Part shown: piece after piece, positions 33,409-44,132 of the stretch
Position numbering within the stretch: the first letter of the stretch is position 1
Layout of the letters: each line of letters opens with the position of its first letter
Origin: Stemphylium vesicarium
Lineage: Eukaryota > Ascomycota > Dothideomycetes > Pleosporales > Pleosporaceae
Length of the DNA: 64,000 nucleotides
Assembly: GCA_004380135.1 (NCBI GenBank)
Contig: QXCR01000142.1
Span: forward strand, 1-64,000
Direction: 5' to 3'
Translations under genes and position numbers: made by a program
Notes under the pieces: generated by a model
Told to the model about the DNA's origin: nothing
The model's input: only the letters and a program-made list of their open reading frames with translations
Databases searched by the model: none

Positions 33409-34638
33409 TCAAACATCAGAATTATGGTTGCGAAAAGGACTAAGCTCAACTTGCAATCGACACCATCTCACAATCCCATCCCAAGCATCCCCCCGCCCAT
33501 CAAGTAAATTAGCCAACCTCCTCACGACCATCTTCCCAGCATATTCAGACCACCATGTACCATCCAAGCGGTTGAGAAGGACGCCCCAATACATGAGAGC
33601 CGCCACAGCCAAAGAGCCCTCCTTCTTCAGCTCATCCAAAAACCTCGCGTCGACTTTCAACAGCCATGGAAGCATCGATATACCCTTCCTAGACGCATCT
33701 TCGAGTTTCTGGATCGCGTCTTCGAAGACGTCGTGTTTGCTATGCGCACTTTCCGTCTCAAATGCAGCACTCCTTTCATCCTCGGTAAACATGTCGTTTA
33801 GTCGCCGCAACTCCTGCACAGGAAATGGGTCGGTAGCAAGCAACGGGCTCCGCGTCACGGAGCCGCGCATCACGCCGCTGAACGGGCCCTGAAAAAGCCA
33901 CCGGTGGCTCGCAGAAATAATGGATCCAGTGCCCCTCATAATCTCCATCACTGGCATGATCATCTCCGGAACCGAGTTCCCATCTTCTGTATCAGCGTTG
34001 AGAAAAGGCGCTACGACTGCGCATATGGCGAGTAGAGCGGAAGCAGTGAAGATTGCGTTACACGTCGATGACGTGATGTTCTGCAGAACTTCCCTCAGCC
34101 CAGATGTGGCCTGCTGCTGGTAGTGCAGTGCGGCAGCGGTGTAGGAGCGAGCTGTGACTGCATTTCCGGCTTCGATGGCCACGTGGAATGCGGTTAGGGC
34201 GAACAAAGCATTCATCAGAAAGTCGTTGCGTAGTGCTTCTTTCCCCACATCGTCTTTGAAGTGCTCGACTAGATGCGATGGGAAGCCGTGGCTTGTTCGC
34301 GTGCACCAGTGGTGCATCAGTTCTAGCTCCCTGGACTCCGTGGGCCCCCATGCTGAGGTGCCAAACAGGGGTGAAATGGTGTTGCCACGGCCGGGACGTG
34401 GTGCTATCGTCCAAATGGAAGCATGAGGGGAAGGGGTCTCGGAGGCTTCGACATAGGTTCTGCTGGGTGGGGGCACAATAATTGGATACTGGCAGCTAGC
34501 CTCCCGGTTCATGCAGGATGAGCAGCAAGGCCGTTTTTCATCGCACTTGATGCGTCGTCTCCGGCACTCGCTGCATCCGTGGCGCGATTTCCTGTGGGGG
34601 CGCCGGTGTGCTTTTCGTCCGTTGGCTGGCGAAGACAT
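33409..34638 (-). CDS. Zn2Cys6 transcription factor
   Basis: A single exon of 409 residues. The N-terminus carries a fungal zinc cluster, CSECRRRRIKC followed by DEKRPCCSSC and MNREASC; spacing is C-x2-C-x6-C-x6-C-x2-C-x6-C, flanked by basic residues (HRRPHRKSRHG). The rest is helical with ELELMHHWCTRTSHGF and FLMNALFALTAFHVAIE, a pattern of the Upc2-like subgroup of fungal-specific regulators. Known: such proteins bind CGG-type DNA elements; Upc2-like members include sterol and secondary-metabolite regulators. Nothing in the neighbourhood forms an obvious target cluster. The frame is complete and no intron is needed. The subgroup call is less sure than the family call. Confidence 0.9.
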   Translation of the reverse strand: MSSPANGRKAHRRPHRKSRHGCSECRRRRIKCDEKRPCCSSCMNREASCQYPIIVPPPSRTYVEASETPSPHASIWTIAPRPGRGNTISPLFGTSAWGPTESRELELMHHWCTRTSHGFPSHLVEHFKDDVGKEALRNDFLMNALFALTAFHVAIEAGNAVTARSYTAAALHYQQQATSGLREVLQNITSSTCNAIFTASALLAICAVVAPFLNADTEDGNSVPEMIMPVMEIMRGTGSIISASHRWLFQGPFSGVMRGSVTRSPLLATDPFPVQELRRLNDMFTEDERSAAFETESAHSKHDVFEDAIQKLEDASRKGISMLPWLLKVDARFLDELKKEGSLAVAALMYWGVLLNRLDGTWWSEYAGKMVVRRLANLLDGRGDAWDGIVRWCRLQVELSPFRNHNSDV

Positions 34639-35141
34639 GACGGGAAGGCGAAAGAATGGGGATCTGGAGGTAGAGAGTAGAAACGACGTATAATAAGCGA
34701 ATGCGTCGTCCTGTTATCACGCTCAGACCCGCTCAGACCCGCTCGACTGCGGATCAGATTGCCCAGGCGTGAGACTCTTGGAATCGGATGCGTGCTAACC
34801 TTGCTAAGTTGTCGGTAACCAGGGAATGCCCGTAGCGTTGGGTTTCGGCCCGAAAAGGTAATCCATGATGGTGAAGTGAGTCGTTGCGTTGATATGCTAG
34901 CATGTTGCAGTATGACATAGGGCAAGGTAGATTGATTCCGCTCTTCTCCCCAACACACGAGCGGTATCGAGAACCCTCCGTCCCAAGTCATGTTTACTAT
35001 CCAACAATATCTCTTTCTTCTCCCTTCTCAATCCATCTCCAGCAAACAACATCTGAATACTAAAGTCATGGCACCCAACGCACTCCCTTGCAATCTACAT
35101 ACCACCCCACATTCTCACAATCCACTCACATCGTCCTCAAC
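34639..35141. other. Divergent promoter region
   Basis: About 500 bases between the divergently transcribed zinc-cluster gene and a small membrane-protein gene. It has a tandem 10-bp repeat near 34726-34745 (two copies of GCTCAGACCC). No gene was seen. Confidence 0.5.
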
Positions 35142-35804
35142 ATGAGAATCTACCAGATGGCCCAACCACAAGAGGTTCCAGAAAAGGGTGTAGCATCTAA
35201 ATCGGAGCCAACTCACGAGTATCACCGTATCTTGTTTACGCTGGGTTGCCGTGTTGCCGTGCTGGTCGGTGTGTACTTGGTGCTGCGCGGATGGCGGGGA
35301 TGGACAAGGGGAGATCCTGCAAGAGACATCTTCGCACGAGAACACATGGTTAGAGGGGCTGTAAGGCCTAAGTTCGTCAAGATAGAGGATGCGGATGAAG
35401 AGAAAGAGGAGGCCAACGACGTACCAGCCGAAAAACCAGCCAACGAGCCAGACGCGAAGAACCAGCCTTCGCCTATCGACACCACACGCAGCAGCTCAAC
35501 AGCCTCACCCGCGCAACTCACACCACCTGCTCAGTTCGACACATTGGATACTACTGCACAAGGAGCATACACACCCCGCGTCGGCCCATTGAACGACTTC
35601 GCCTTGCAGCATACTTACGATGCCATCCTCGCTGGTGATGTCATCGACCCAAAGGTGTTAATTGTCAGCGAAGAAGACGAGTGGTACAATGTGTTGAGAC
35701 TTTTGACGCCGGTGCAGAGGGCGCTGTTGAGCACGCGGGATGGGGCGCATCAGGAAAGGGTTATGGAGGGGCTGAGGGATGATATGGAAGGGGATGAAGG
35801 GTGA
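35142..35804 (+). CDS. Hypothetical single-pass membrane protein
   Basis: An open frame of 220 residues if started at MRIYQMAQPQEV (35142); an ATG 18 codons upstream and one five codons downstream are alternatives. Residues about 30-50 (LGCRVAVLVGVYLVLRGW) form one membrane segment preceded by a short hydrophilic tail. An acidic stretch (EDADEEKEEANDVPAEK), a Ser/Thr/Pro-rich linker and a more ordered C-terminus follow (DFALQHTYDAILAGDVIDPK). No signal peptide cleavage site is obvious. I do not recognise a family. Codon use and composition look like a real gene, but function and start remain open. Confidence 0.6.
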   Translation: MRIYQMAQPQEVPEKGVASKSEPTHEYHRILFTLGCRVAVLVGVYLVLRGWRGWTRGDPARDIFAREHMVRGAVRPKFVKIEDADEEKEEANDVPAEKPANEPDAKNQPSPIDTTRSSSTASPAQLTPPAQFDTLDTTAQGAYTPRVGPLNDFALQHTYDAILAGDVIDPKVLIVSEEDEWYNVLRLLTPVQRALLSTRDGAHQERVMEGLRDDMEGDEG

Positions 35805-36045
35805 AGCATAAGTGGCGAGGAGCTCTTGCAGAAGATTATTAGGAAAGCTGAGTAGAGAAGCAGTGAAGATGGTGGGCGGAAGCGGGATCAGGAAATAAGA
35901 ACAACATGGCGGAGGAGTGAGGACAACACAAAGCGAGGTAGAATGTTGGAAACTTCCATAGTACTCTACCCATGTTCTCTCAATAGACTCAAATGAGTGC
36001 GCCGAACGCCATGCTAAATGCTACAAACATAGCTCGAATTTTTTT

Positions 36046-37208
36046 TCATTTCGTTGGGAGTACAAATAGCTGAGGCTGCATGTTGATTTTGCATAGACGC
36101 GCCACACAGCCGGACAGTTGAAGCAGAGTCTGTACACCTTCGAGAATGCGCATATGTGTGAAGCCAATCTCCTGTTCAATGTTAGCTCTGACTAAGCTTA
36201 CTGTTTCTGTATCCTTACCTTGATGAATTCCAACTTGGCATGCTCGCTCAACGTGTCGATTGTTTTTGTGACTTTGAACATGGTACTGATAATGTCGTGA
36301 CATGAGTATCCGAGATCCCAGAGCTCTTTGAGTGCTGTCAAGGCGTCGTCGATCCGCTGCTCGTGGCATGCTTTGATCATTGATTGCACCTTGATAGGAT
36401 GCGGGCTGTCCACCACCTTGAATACGTTGTCTCCGTTTACAAAGCCGAAACCAGCAAAGGTTGATTGTAGGTTGTTGATGGCTTGTCGCATGTCTCCTTC
36501 AGCAGAAAAGACCAGTGCGGCAATACCGTCGTCGGAGAATTTGACGTCCTCGGCTTCGCAGATTTGCATGATGCGGCGCACGACCTGGGCGTCGGTGAGG
36601 CGGGCGTAACGGAGGATGGCGCATCTAGACTGTAGCGGCTCGATGATCTTGTTGGACTGATTGCAAGCAAAGGCGAAGCGGGTTGTTGAACTGTAAATCT
36701 CCATGGTCCTCCTGAGCGCCTGTTGTGCACCACTCGTCATGCTGTCGGCTTCATCTAGGATGACCAGCTTTTGCCTGCCAGGCGCTAGTGTGACCTTCTT
36801 CTGTGCGAAACCCTTGATGCGATTGCGGACGACATCAATACCGCGCTCGTCGGAGGCGTTCAGCTCGAGAACGGCTTCTTTGTAGGCGTCGCCGAGAAGT
36901 TGGCGGGCGAGGCAGAGGATGGAGGTTGTTTTTCCGATACCTGGCATACCTGAGATGATCATATGTGGCATATTGCCATCTTTGGCGATGATCTTGAGGC
37001 GCTCGATTGTTTCTGTGTTGCCGACGACATCATCGAGGTAGACGGGGCGGTACTTTTCTACCCTGTTCAGGTGTCAGCGTTTGCGACAGGATAGGAAGGC
37101 ATAAGCGGTGAATTACCATGGCAGCTCGTAGTTTGCACCACCGGCGGCATTGGGATTAGGCTTCACACCATTGCTGGCGGCAGCTTTGGACGATTCGGCT
37201 TTGGACAT
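36046..37208 (-). CDS. RFC4: Replication factor C small subunit Rfc4
   Basis: Three exons (37208-37117, 37062-36219, 36171-36046) give 353 residues. After a short N-terminal tail comes ELPWVEKYRP, split by the 54-nt first intron. Then NMPHMIISGMPGIGKTTSIL (Walker A), VILDEADSMT (Walker B) and IIEPLQSRCAILRYARLTD (sensor/arginine-finger region) follow, with AEGDMRQAINNLQST in domain II. The end EIGFTHMRILEGVQTLLQLS is typical of Rfc4 (human RFC2). Known: a subunit of the clamp loader that places PCNA on DNA and of checkpoint and cohesion variants of the complex; nuclear. All motifs look intact. The promoter side is free of other genes for 1.3 kb. Confidence 0.96.
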
Positions 37209-38503
37209 TTTGGCGTGTGGATGGCGGGCGTGGAGGGGCGACGCGGGAGACGCGATGGCCTGCAAACGCGCTTTCACGGGTCGTCCATTTCGGAACTAGC
37301 GCTCACGTGTATGATCGACCGGCAGACGGGCGTGGAGACAAGCATTAGGCCCCCTCAGCCTAAACATAGCTAAACGCAGCGAGAGGCGTATTAGCGTATG
37401 CGTACACGACTTATGCAGTCGTCGTAAGTCGCTGTGACGAATTTCGCGCAATCATGTGCATGGTGAGGGGTTTGTCTTTTGCAGTCTCTGTCTCGAGACC
37501 TGAGGCCAGCATGCTTCAGAATGTGTAGGTGGCAGTGGCAGTGGCTATGGAGCGCCACACGGGTTTGCTCTCAGACACCTGTTCCTGCATGGATGGTGGT
37601 TTCAGCCTCAAACGTCTTCGGAGCAGCAAAGAATTGCTTGGGAACATACATGGCGAGACCGCTCGGGCGTCCCTGGCTCCGAGCGTCTGGGGAGCACCCA
37701 TCTGATCACTCGTCACTGCGCCCTAACTAGCATATTTCGCTAGCTTTTAGCAGGCAACGACGGCGCTGGGAGAGTGCGATGGTCAAGGTGCTGACGTATG
37801 AGGCGTGTCAAGGCAGTACACCATGATGCAGCTCCCATTTCCATGATGGTCTGGTCAATTTGCATCAGCCGCGGTCAAGTATCATGTCCCTGTCGTACCG
37901 GTGAAAGCGCGGCAGGGATGACGTTGTCTGAGCCTTATTTCCGCCCTGCAGCCTCTCCCGTGGGCGGCTCTTGTCCGATCGGCACCAAACGCTGGGCGCT
38001 GCGATGCAAGCAGCAACAGAACAAATCGTCTGGCAACGGGGGCACCGCCACGCCGTGCTGCTCCATCAGCAAATGTCCTGTTGGCTGCTGACGTTTAGGC
38101 CCGGATAGGCCGGGCGGTTGCCCAAGTTCGTTACGTGCGCAGCTGCACTACGGCCACTCGATCCGTAACACTTCTAGACTTGACCTCATCACACGCGTCG
38201 TCATCAGTCGGCCTCTAACGCCCCCTTCGGCGTCAAAAACTCCACGGCCCGCGATCTACTTCACACTTTTGTATTCCTAGTCCATATTCACCAGTTAATC
38301 TCCTTTTCTTATTCCCCTGTTTCCTAGTGTTTTCTCCGCGACTGCACATCGTTCCGCATTGCAGCCTTGGTACTCCCAAACACACTCAACTTCTTCCGAC
38401 CACTCGCGCATCAGGTTCCACCAAGCCACACAGCGTCTTTTGCATTGTTGCCCTATACATTGGTCCTATCCTCCTCCCTGGTATCATCTCCAGAGTCATA
38501 ATC
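37209..38503. other. Divergent promoter region
   Basis: About 1.3 kb between RFC4 and the aspartyl protease gene, transcribed apart. The 38270-38480 part is pyrimidine-rich, as a leader would be. No gene, tRNA or repeat was recognised. Confidence 0.5.
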
Positions 38504-40056
38504 ATGAAGTATTCGGTGTTCCTGGCGGCGCAATTGGCGGCGTCAACACTCGCTCTGAAGCTTACTCCACGCGAGGTAAGTGAGATTCTTGGCTACCCCA
38601 ACATTTGACCCGCGAAGCGAATCCTCCCCGGTGGGACGCCGTCAATGTCGCGCTTGTGCGCATACATGTGCGCGAAAGACGCTGACCATCACAGAACCCT
38701 AGAGTAGTGCGCCTCGATACTCAGCGCCGAAATGTCGTCAATCCAGTTGCACACGATCAATTACGCAGAAGGCAGGACGTCGTTCAGCAGACGCTCGACA
38801 ACCTCGAGACGCTCTACTACGCCAACGCCAGCTTAGGCACCCCGGCCCAAGATTTCCGGTTGCACATCGACACGGGCAGTAGCGATCTCTGGGTCAACTC
38901 AGTCAACTCGAATCTGTGCAGCCAGGGCGGCAACCAGTGTGGCGAGTCGGGCACATACAACGCAAACGACTCGTCAACATACAACTACGTCAACGGCGTA
39001 TTCAACATCTCCTATGTAGACGGATCGGGCGCATCGGGCGACTACGCCACAGACACATTCCGTTTCGGTGGACAGACAGTAAAAGACCTGCAATTCGGCA
39101 TCGGATATACATCGAGCTCCCCAGAGGGCATTCTAGGTATCGGTTACGCTATCAACGAGGTCGCCGTCGGTCGCGCAGGCTTGGAGCCATACCCCAACTT
39201 GCCCCAAAAACTGAAAGACGACGGCGCCATCAAGTCGAACGCATATTCGCTATGGTTGAACGACCTGGACGCATCCACTGGAAGCATCCTGTTCGGTGGC
39301 GTGGATACCGACAAATTTGACGGCGAACTCCAGACTCTACCCATCATCCCGGAACGGGGCACCTATGCCGAATTCATCATCGCCTTGACCGGTATGGGCC
39401 AGAACGGCAACAACGGCTCTATTTTTGAGAACCAAAACGTCCCCGTCCTACTCGACTCTGGATCATCATTGATGTACCTTCCCGATCAGGTCGCCAGCGC
39501 GCTATACCAGACCTTCGACGCCCAGTACGACTCATCGCAAGGCGCCGCTTTTGTTGACTGCGACTTGGCCAACCAGCAAGGCTCGCTCGACTTTGACTTT
39601 TCCGGTGTCAAAATCTCCGTTCCCCTCAATGAGCTCGTCATCACTGCTGCCATCAGCCGTGGCCGACCCGTCTGCATCTTCGGTGTCGGACCCGCTGGCG
39701 ACTCTCTATCCGTTCTAGGCGACACTTTCCTGCGTTCCGCATACGTCGTCTACGACCTCTCCAACAACGAAATCTCTCTAGCACAAACAAACTTCAACGC
39801 CACCTCATCAAGCATCAAGGAAATCGAGGAGGGTGCAGACGGCGTTCCAAACGCCTCGGACGTCCCCAATGCGATATCAACCGCTGCAGTAGGCACTGGT
39901 GGTCCCAGGGTCAACGGCCCCAGCATCACCGGCTCTGCTGGCGGCGGTATGGAGACTTCTACCGGCGCCGCCCTACCAGCCGCAACAGCAAACCCATGGA
40001 TTGGCGGGGCCGCGCTTGCTGGCGCCGGTATCATGATGGGCTTCAATGGCTTCTGA
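38504..40056 (+). CDS. GPI-anchor-type aspartyl protease (pepsin family A1)
   Basis: Two exons (38504-38575 and 38695-40056) give 477 residues; the 119-nt intron follows the signal peptide. A signal peptide (MKYSVFLAAQLAASTLALKL) and a propeptide with dibasic sites (QRRNVV, LRRRQD) precede the mature enzyme. Both catalytic Asp motifs are present: LHIDTGSSDLWVNS and VPVLLDSGSSLMYLP, with the flap-region YVDGSGASGDYATDT. The enzyme body ends at SVLGDTFLRSAYVVYDLSN. A Gly/Ser/Thr-rich tail and a hydrophobic C-terminus (IGGAALAGAGIMMGFNGF) follow, as in GPI-anchored yapsins or Opsb-like proteases. Known: such enzymes act at the cell surface on secreted proteins. Anchor assignment is inferred from the tail. 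Confidence 0.9.
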
Positions 40057-41066
40057 ACCGCCTGCCCCAACATTTTTCTTGATGTCTGTCCTGCATAACG
40101 AGGTTTCATTTTTTCATTGGTTGAGGAAGAGCCATGCATAAGTGCATCACTGGCGTTTTTATGTGCGAAACAGTTGTGGAGACAAGAGGCAAAGCGCGTC
40201 ACAGCATTTGGGTGTACAAAGAGACAGTCTTTTTTTTTGCATATATCCCCCATCTTTCCCTTTACGTTTTGTTTCCCTTGGTTAGGGCTACTTAGTATAT
40301 GATTATGAACACACCAATTTCTCTAAAATTCTTCGTCTCTTCGTCTGTGGTCGTGGCTTCGATGCATTGGGGATTAGGCGTTACGGCGCTGACGCATGCA
40401 GGTTTCGTGGCCGCGTAGTGCCATACGCGTTCGTTCAGCTGGATATACGTATACCCACCACCACCACTATCGCCGCCATTATCACCGCCATCACCGCCAT
40501 CACCGCCATGCTTTTTGCTTCTTCGGATAACACGGATGCGGATCATGATTTATTGGATGCGCGGTCGGTACATGGCTGGCTCCATGCGGCGGTGTGCGGT
40601 GTGCAAAGCACCGAATGAAGAGAAGAGCTCGGGAAGTGGGGGTGTAAGATGGCGTTGTAAGATCGCGATTGGAGGATGGGTTTGGGATGGCTAGCTTAGC
40701 AGCAGGAAATGTTCACGGGTAGGGTAGATGTGTGTTTGGTGGTTTGGCTTGGTACGGTTTTGCGTGGATGGAGAATGAGAAGTACAGATGTTGGATGTGG
40801 AGAATAGGGAAGGAATGAACAGTCGTTTTCTTTCTACTTCCTCTTCTCTTCTTCTTTCTATTATTACTAATATACATCAAATCGCGCTTTACCCTACTAT
40901 CCGTCGTTCCATCTTCAACCTCTCATCCCACCGCAACCCCCTTCCAAACATCCCCCTAAACCACAACATTAGTACTCGCACTTGAATTCATCCTCTCCTC
41001 CTCTCTCTCCTATTATAGTTCAACATACCTCTCTTCCCTCACGCACATTCACATTCACATTCACAC
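40057..41066. other. Intergenic region with CACCGC/CAT-type low-complexity tract
   Basis: About 1 kb. A trinucleotide-like tract of ACC/ATC units at 40453-40510 could encode Gly/Asp repeats on the minus strand within an 84-codon frame, but that frame has no signal peptide or domain and is not called. The remainder is 3' UTR-like. Confidence 0.5.
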
Positions 41067-41303
41067 TCAAACACAAACCCCACCCACACATCCCGGCGTC
41101 TCACCAACACACCACTCAGTAATCGTGTTCGTATCGCAATCCACAATCACGTTTCGGCGCGCTGCACTCCATGACTCCGGGTACACGATGCATTAGAAGC
41201 CTTCGCAGGCGGCTGACGCTGCGGCGGGTGCTTGTAAGGGAGAGGGGACTGCGGTGTCAAGAGTCGTAGTAGTAAGGAGTGCGGAGATGAGGGCGAATCT
41301 CAT
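41067..41303 (-). pseudogene. Small cysteine-rich secreted protein gene with in-frame TAA
   Basis: From ATG 41303 (context CACAATG) the frame reads [15 protein letters not shown], a signal-peptide-like start, then APAAASAACEGF, a TAA (41195-41193), and continues in the same frame for 41 codons: CIVYPESWSAARRNVIVDCD, then TNTITEWCVGETPGCVGGVCV and TGA (41069-41067). Six Cys in 77 residues with even spacing look like a small secreted, effector-type protein. A TATA box lies 141 nt upstream of the ATG and a clean leader lies between. Either a nonsense mutation has broken the gene, or a 51-nt intron (GTCAGC donor, CTAAT branch, GAG acceptor) removes the stop and keeps phase, leaving four Cys. A 36-residue product is also possible. 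No family is recognised. Confidence 0.5.
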
Positions 41304-41443
41304 TGTGAAGAGTTGACGGGTTTTTGTGGGTATTTGGGTGAGAAAGGGCTGGATGTGGATAGTAGATTTCAAGATTTGAAGTTCTGAAAATTTGGATAGG
41401 GTGGTGATAGTGGATGGTGGAAAGACAGATGCATGGTGTGTGG

Positions 41444-41451
41444 TTTATATA
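41444..41451 (-). promoter_or_regulatory. TATA box of the small secreted protein gene
   Basis: The minus strand reads TATATAAA here, 141 nt upstream of the ATG at 41303, with a CAC/CT-rich leader between. It supports the small gene being transcribed, and it sits only 6 nt from the CCAT microsatellite. Confidence 0.55.
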
Positions 41452-41457
41452 CACCCT

Positions 41458-41517
41458 CCATCCATCCATCCATCCATCCATCCATCCATCCATCCATCCA
41501 TCCATCCATCCATCCAT
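41458..41517. repeat. (CCAT)n microsatellite, about 15 units
   Basis: A pure run of CCAT units, 60 nt long, lies directly upstream of the TATA box of the small secreted protein gene. Such tracts change length easily. Their position next to a core promoter could alter spacing of upstream elements; this effect is inferred. Confidence 0.9.
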
Positions 41518-42823
41518 ACCGATCCCCCAGCATCTCCTCCACTCTTCTGATCCTTTCCCTTAATACCGCTCACCTCGCGTACGCATAACCGCGCTCCTCC
41601 ACATGTATCATGCAGACGCCGCACTACCGCCTCACCTCATCAACAACGACAACAGCGACGACAGCAACAATCCATCCATCCAACCACCACGCTTCTCTCG
41701 TCCGTACAACGTGTTGGATACGTGACTGCGGTGATATATAGCTTCCTTTCGTTGTGGGGAAAGAGCCCAAAGATACGGTACTGATGGAGTGTCAATACTG
41801 CGCCGCGTTAGCGGGCGCGTCGTAGCCTACTTATGATACTGATGCTAGGCAAAACGCATGTGGAGGCCGAGGGATAAGCGGTTAGATGCTGTGATGCTGC
41901 CGTGAAGAGAAAAGGTGTCGTGCAATGAGCTTGGTAGGCACGTTGGCGAAGGGGTGGGAGTGCGGTGAGGTGAGGTGTTGTTGAGACCCCCCTTGCCTTC
42001 CCCTTGCTTATTGCGATGCGTGGAGTTGACGGCTTCCCTTCGATAACACAGCGGCGTGGATGATGGGGAGGTGAGATTGGGAGAGCTGTGATAACGTGTG
42101 GAACAGTGGGATGATGCGGGTTTTGAAATGGAGGGTTGCTAGGGAGATGGATCGATTGTATGATGTCGTTGTCTTGCGTTTCTCATGGGTAAAATTGATG
42201 TCGCTATCTTTTTCTTCCATATAAGAAAATAAAACAGTCGTTTTCCCCTGGGAGAATCGTTTGATTCTATCCTTGGCATTGGTGCAAGTGCTCGACGTGC
42301 TGTTATCCTCTACCTGTTTCTCTCTTGCTACGTCCTTCTCTTAGTGGAACAGACTGGAATCAAAGACCTATCTGCCACTTCTACCGTTGCTGATCTTTTT
42401 CTTTCTTTGTTCTTCCTCTAAAATGGCACACGTGACATAAATACCGTGTACTTGTGGGAATTAATACAATATCACAACCCATCCTTACAAGCACACGTGT
42501 TGGAGTTTATGCCGTGAGATGTAGCTAAACGTTTAAATTGGGAATGCTAGAATAGCCAATAAGCAAAGTAAACAAATCTAGTAGTGATATGAAATATCCA
42601 GATATGATATGCTCGAAAGGCCCGCCCAACTGTAAAAGACTGTAATGTAAATCACGCATCAACGTTGGCGTAGGCAACACCCTTTCCACCAAAGCGTCGA
42701 AAAAGACTCAAGTGATCGAAATTAGGACTTTGATTCATGCAATCCGTTATCGCAGGGGTATTCTATGTACAAAGATGAACCGTCAAGTCCAACAAACCGC
42801 AACTTCAGCACCTAAACCCTCAC
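41518..42823. other. Intergenic region
   Basis: About 1.3 kb between the small secreted gene's promoter and the 3' end of the next minus-strand gene. Short CCATC and ACGACA repeats occur near 41640-41690. I found no gene or RNA. Confidence 0.5.
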
Positions 42824-43436
42824 CTACAACAAGTAAGCAGCCGCGGCACCAACAAGCGCAGCAACCCGTCCAACAGCCACACCCGCAGCCGCGTTCTCAG
42901 TCTGCTCGGGCGCCGCACTCTCAGCCGCAGACGCAGCGTCACCGGACTCAGTAACAGTAGCGGTACCGGAAACAGTCGCGTCGGGAGCAACAGTAGGCTC
43001 AGCGACGCCGTCGGGGCAGTGCCAGTGGTCGCCGTGGGGCTCGCATGTGCTAGCGGTAGCCTCATGGTCGTGGTCGTCTTCGTCAGAGTGAGACATTGAA
43101 GGTGAAGCGGTGACGAGCATGGTGCCGGAAGAGATGACGGTGGCGGTGGTGGAGGCGATGGTGGAAGCTGGGGTGGAGTCCTCGGCGGCTTCCTCTGCGG
43201 AGTGGCTGGCGAGCTGCTCTGGGGTAGGAGGTGTAGTGGGTTCTGGGACGCCGTCTGGGCAGTGCCTTTGGTGGGGTTAGTATATGGTAGGAAGATACAT
43301 GGATATTATGGTAGTGGAGTTTTTCTTACCAGTGGTCGGAGTGAGGCTCGCACTCGCCGCCTGCGGTCACGGAGAGGGTGTCTTGTGCGACGACGGCTGC
43401 GGCCGCGGCGAAGAGAAGGGTGATTGAGAACCTCAT
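42824..43436 (-). CDS. Small secreted GPI-type protein with duplicated Cys/His motif
   Basis: Two exons (43436-43330 and 43265-42824) with a 64-nt intron give 182 residues. The signal peptide MRFSITLLFAAAAAVVAQ is followed by two copies of one motif: CEPHSDHWHCPDGV (residues about 29-42, split by the intron within the Trp codon) and CEPHGDHWHCPDGV (about 112-125). Between them lie Ser/Thr/Ala-rich sequence and an acidic His stretch (SHSDEDDHDHEA). The end (AAAGVAVGRVAALVGAAAAY) is hydrophobic, as in GPI-anchored proteins. Two Cys and three His per motif suggest metal binding at the cell surface; this is inference. I know of similar C-x-PH-x-DHWHCP motifs only in uncharacterised fungal secreted proteins. 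A TATAAAA-like site lies about 155 nt upstream. Confidence 0.78.
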
Positions 43437-44132
43437 GTTGACTTGGAAGTAATGACCGGGTGTTGGTTTGTCGAGTTAGGTATGTGTAGGAAGTAACGAA
43501 GATCAGTCCCAGGAACTCGGCGCAAGTTATTTTGTGCGAGGTAGTGAGATAAGAAAGAAACACTTTTGTACCTATGAATTGAAAGTTTTATATTCTCTCG
43601 CCGTCCGAGTGGCATACACCTACATGTCTGGGCGCAGAGCCAAGGCGGCGGATGTCCTTGGCGATGGACATTGCGGTACTCAAGTCCCGTAAAAGACCTG
43701 GAAAACTTGCTCCACGGCGCAAATTACTGGTGGGCGGTTGCTTTGAACAGGCGGACTTGCCGAATGTGACGTTGGAGTAGCGTGGAAGAGCCTGTTGGGG
43801 TCGGCCTTGATGCTTGGCATGTGGGATGTGGTGGTGGAGTGGTGGAGTTTGGGACCACGGAAGAGGAAGGCCGACCGCGTAGTCGAACGAGGACGTAAGA
43901 AAAACTAACAGTGTATGGGGAAAGATCAGCTCTCTTTGAATTTCTCTGGCTTTCTCCCGTGGGCATGTTAGATTGCTACATGTGGAAGAAATGTGCCGGG
44001 CGAGTATCCTCAGCGAGGTATCGACGGGCGTAGTTACAACGCCGAATACTAGGCGAACTCCGAGTCGATCAGCAATTCCCAGAAACCGAGGAAAACATCA
44101 GAGCTAACGCAGGTACCACCGGCAGTCCATCA
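43437..44132. other. Intergenic region
   Basis: About 700 bases. They contain the promoter of the small GPI-type gene (TATAAAA-like site on the minus strand near 43590) and the 3' end of the GMC gene. No further gene was seen. Confidence 0.5.

Noticed and set aside
40292..40546. 84-codon minus-strand frame with a Gly/Asp repeat
   Set aside because: It arises from the ACC/ATC low-complexity tract; no signal peptide or domain.
41458..41517. The CCAT tract as a telomere-like or CRISPR-like repeat
   Set aside because: The unit differs from fungal TTAGGG telomeres, and there are no spacers; it is a simple microsatellite.
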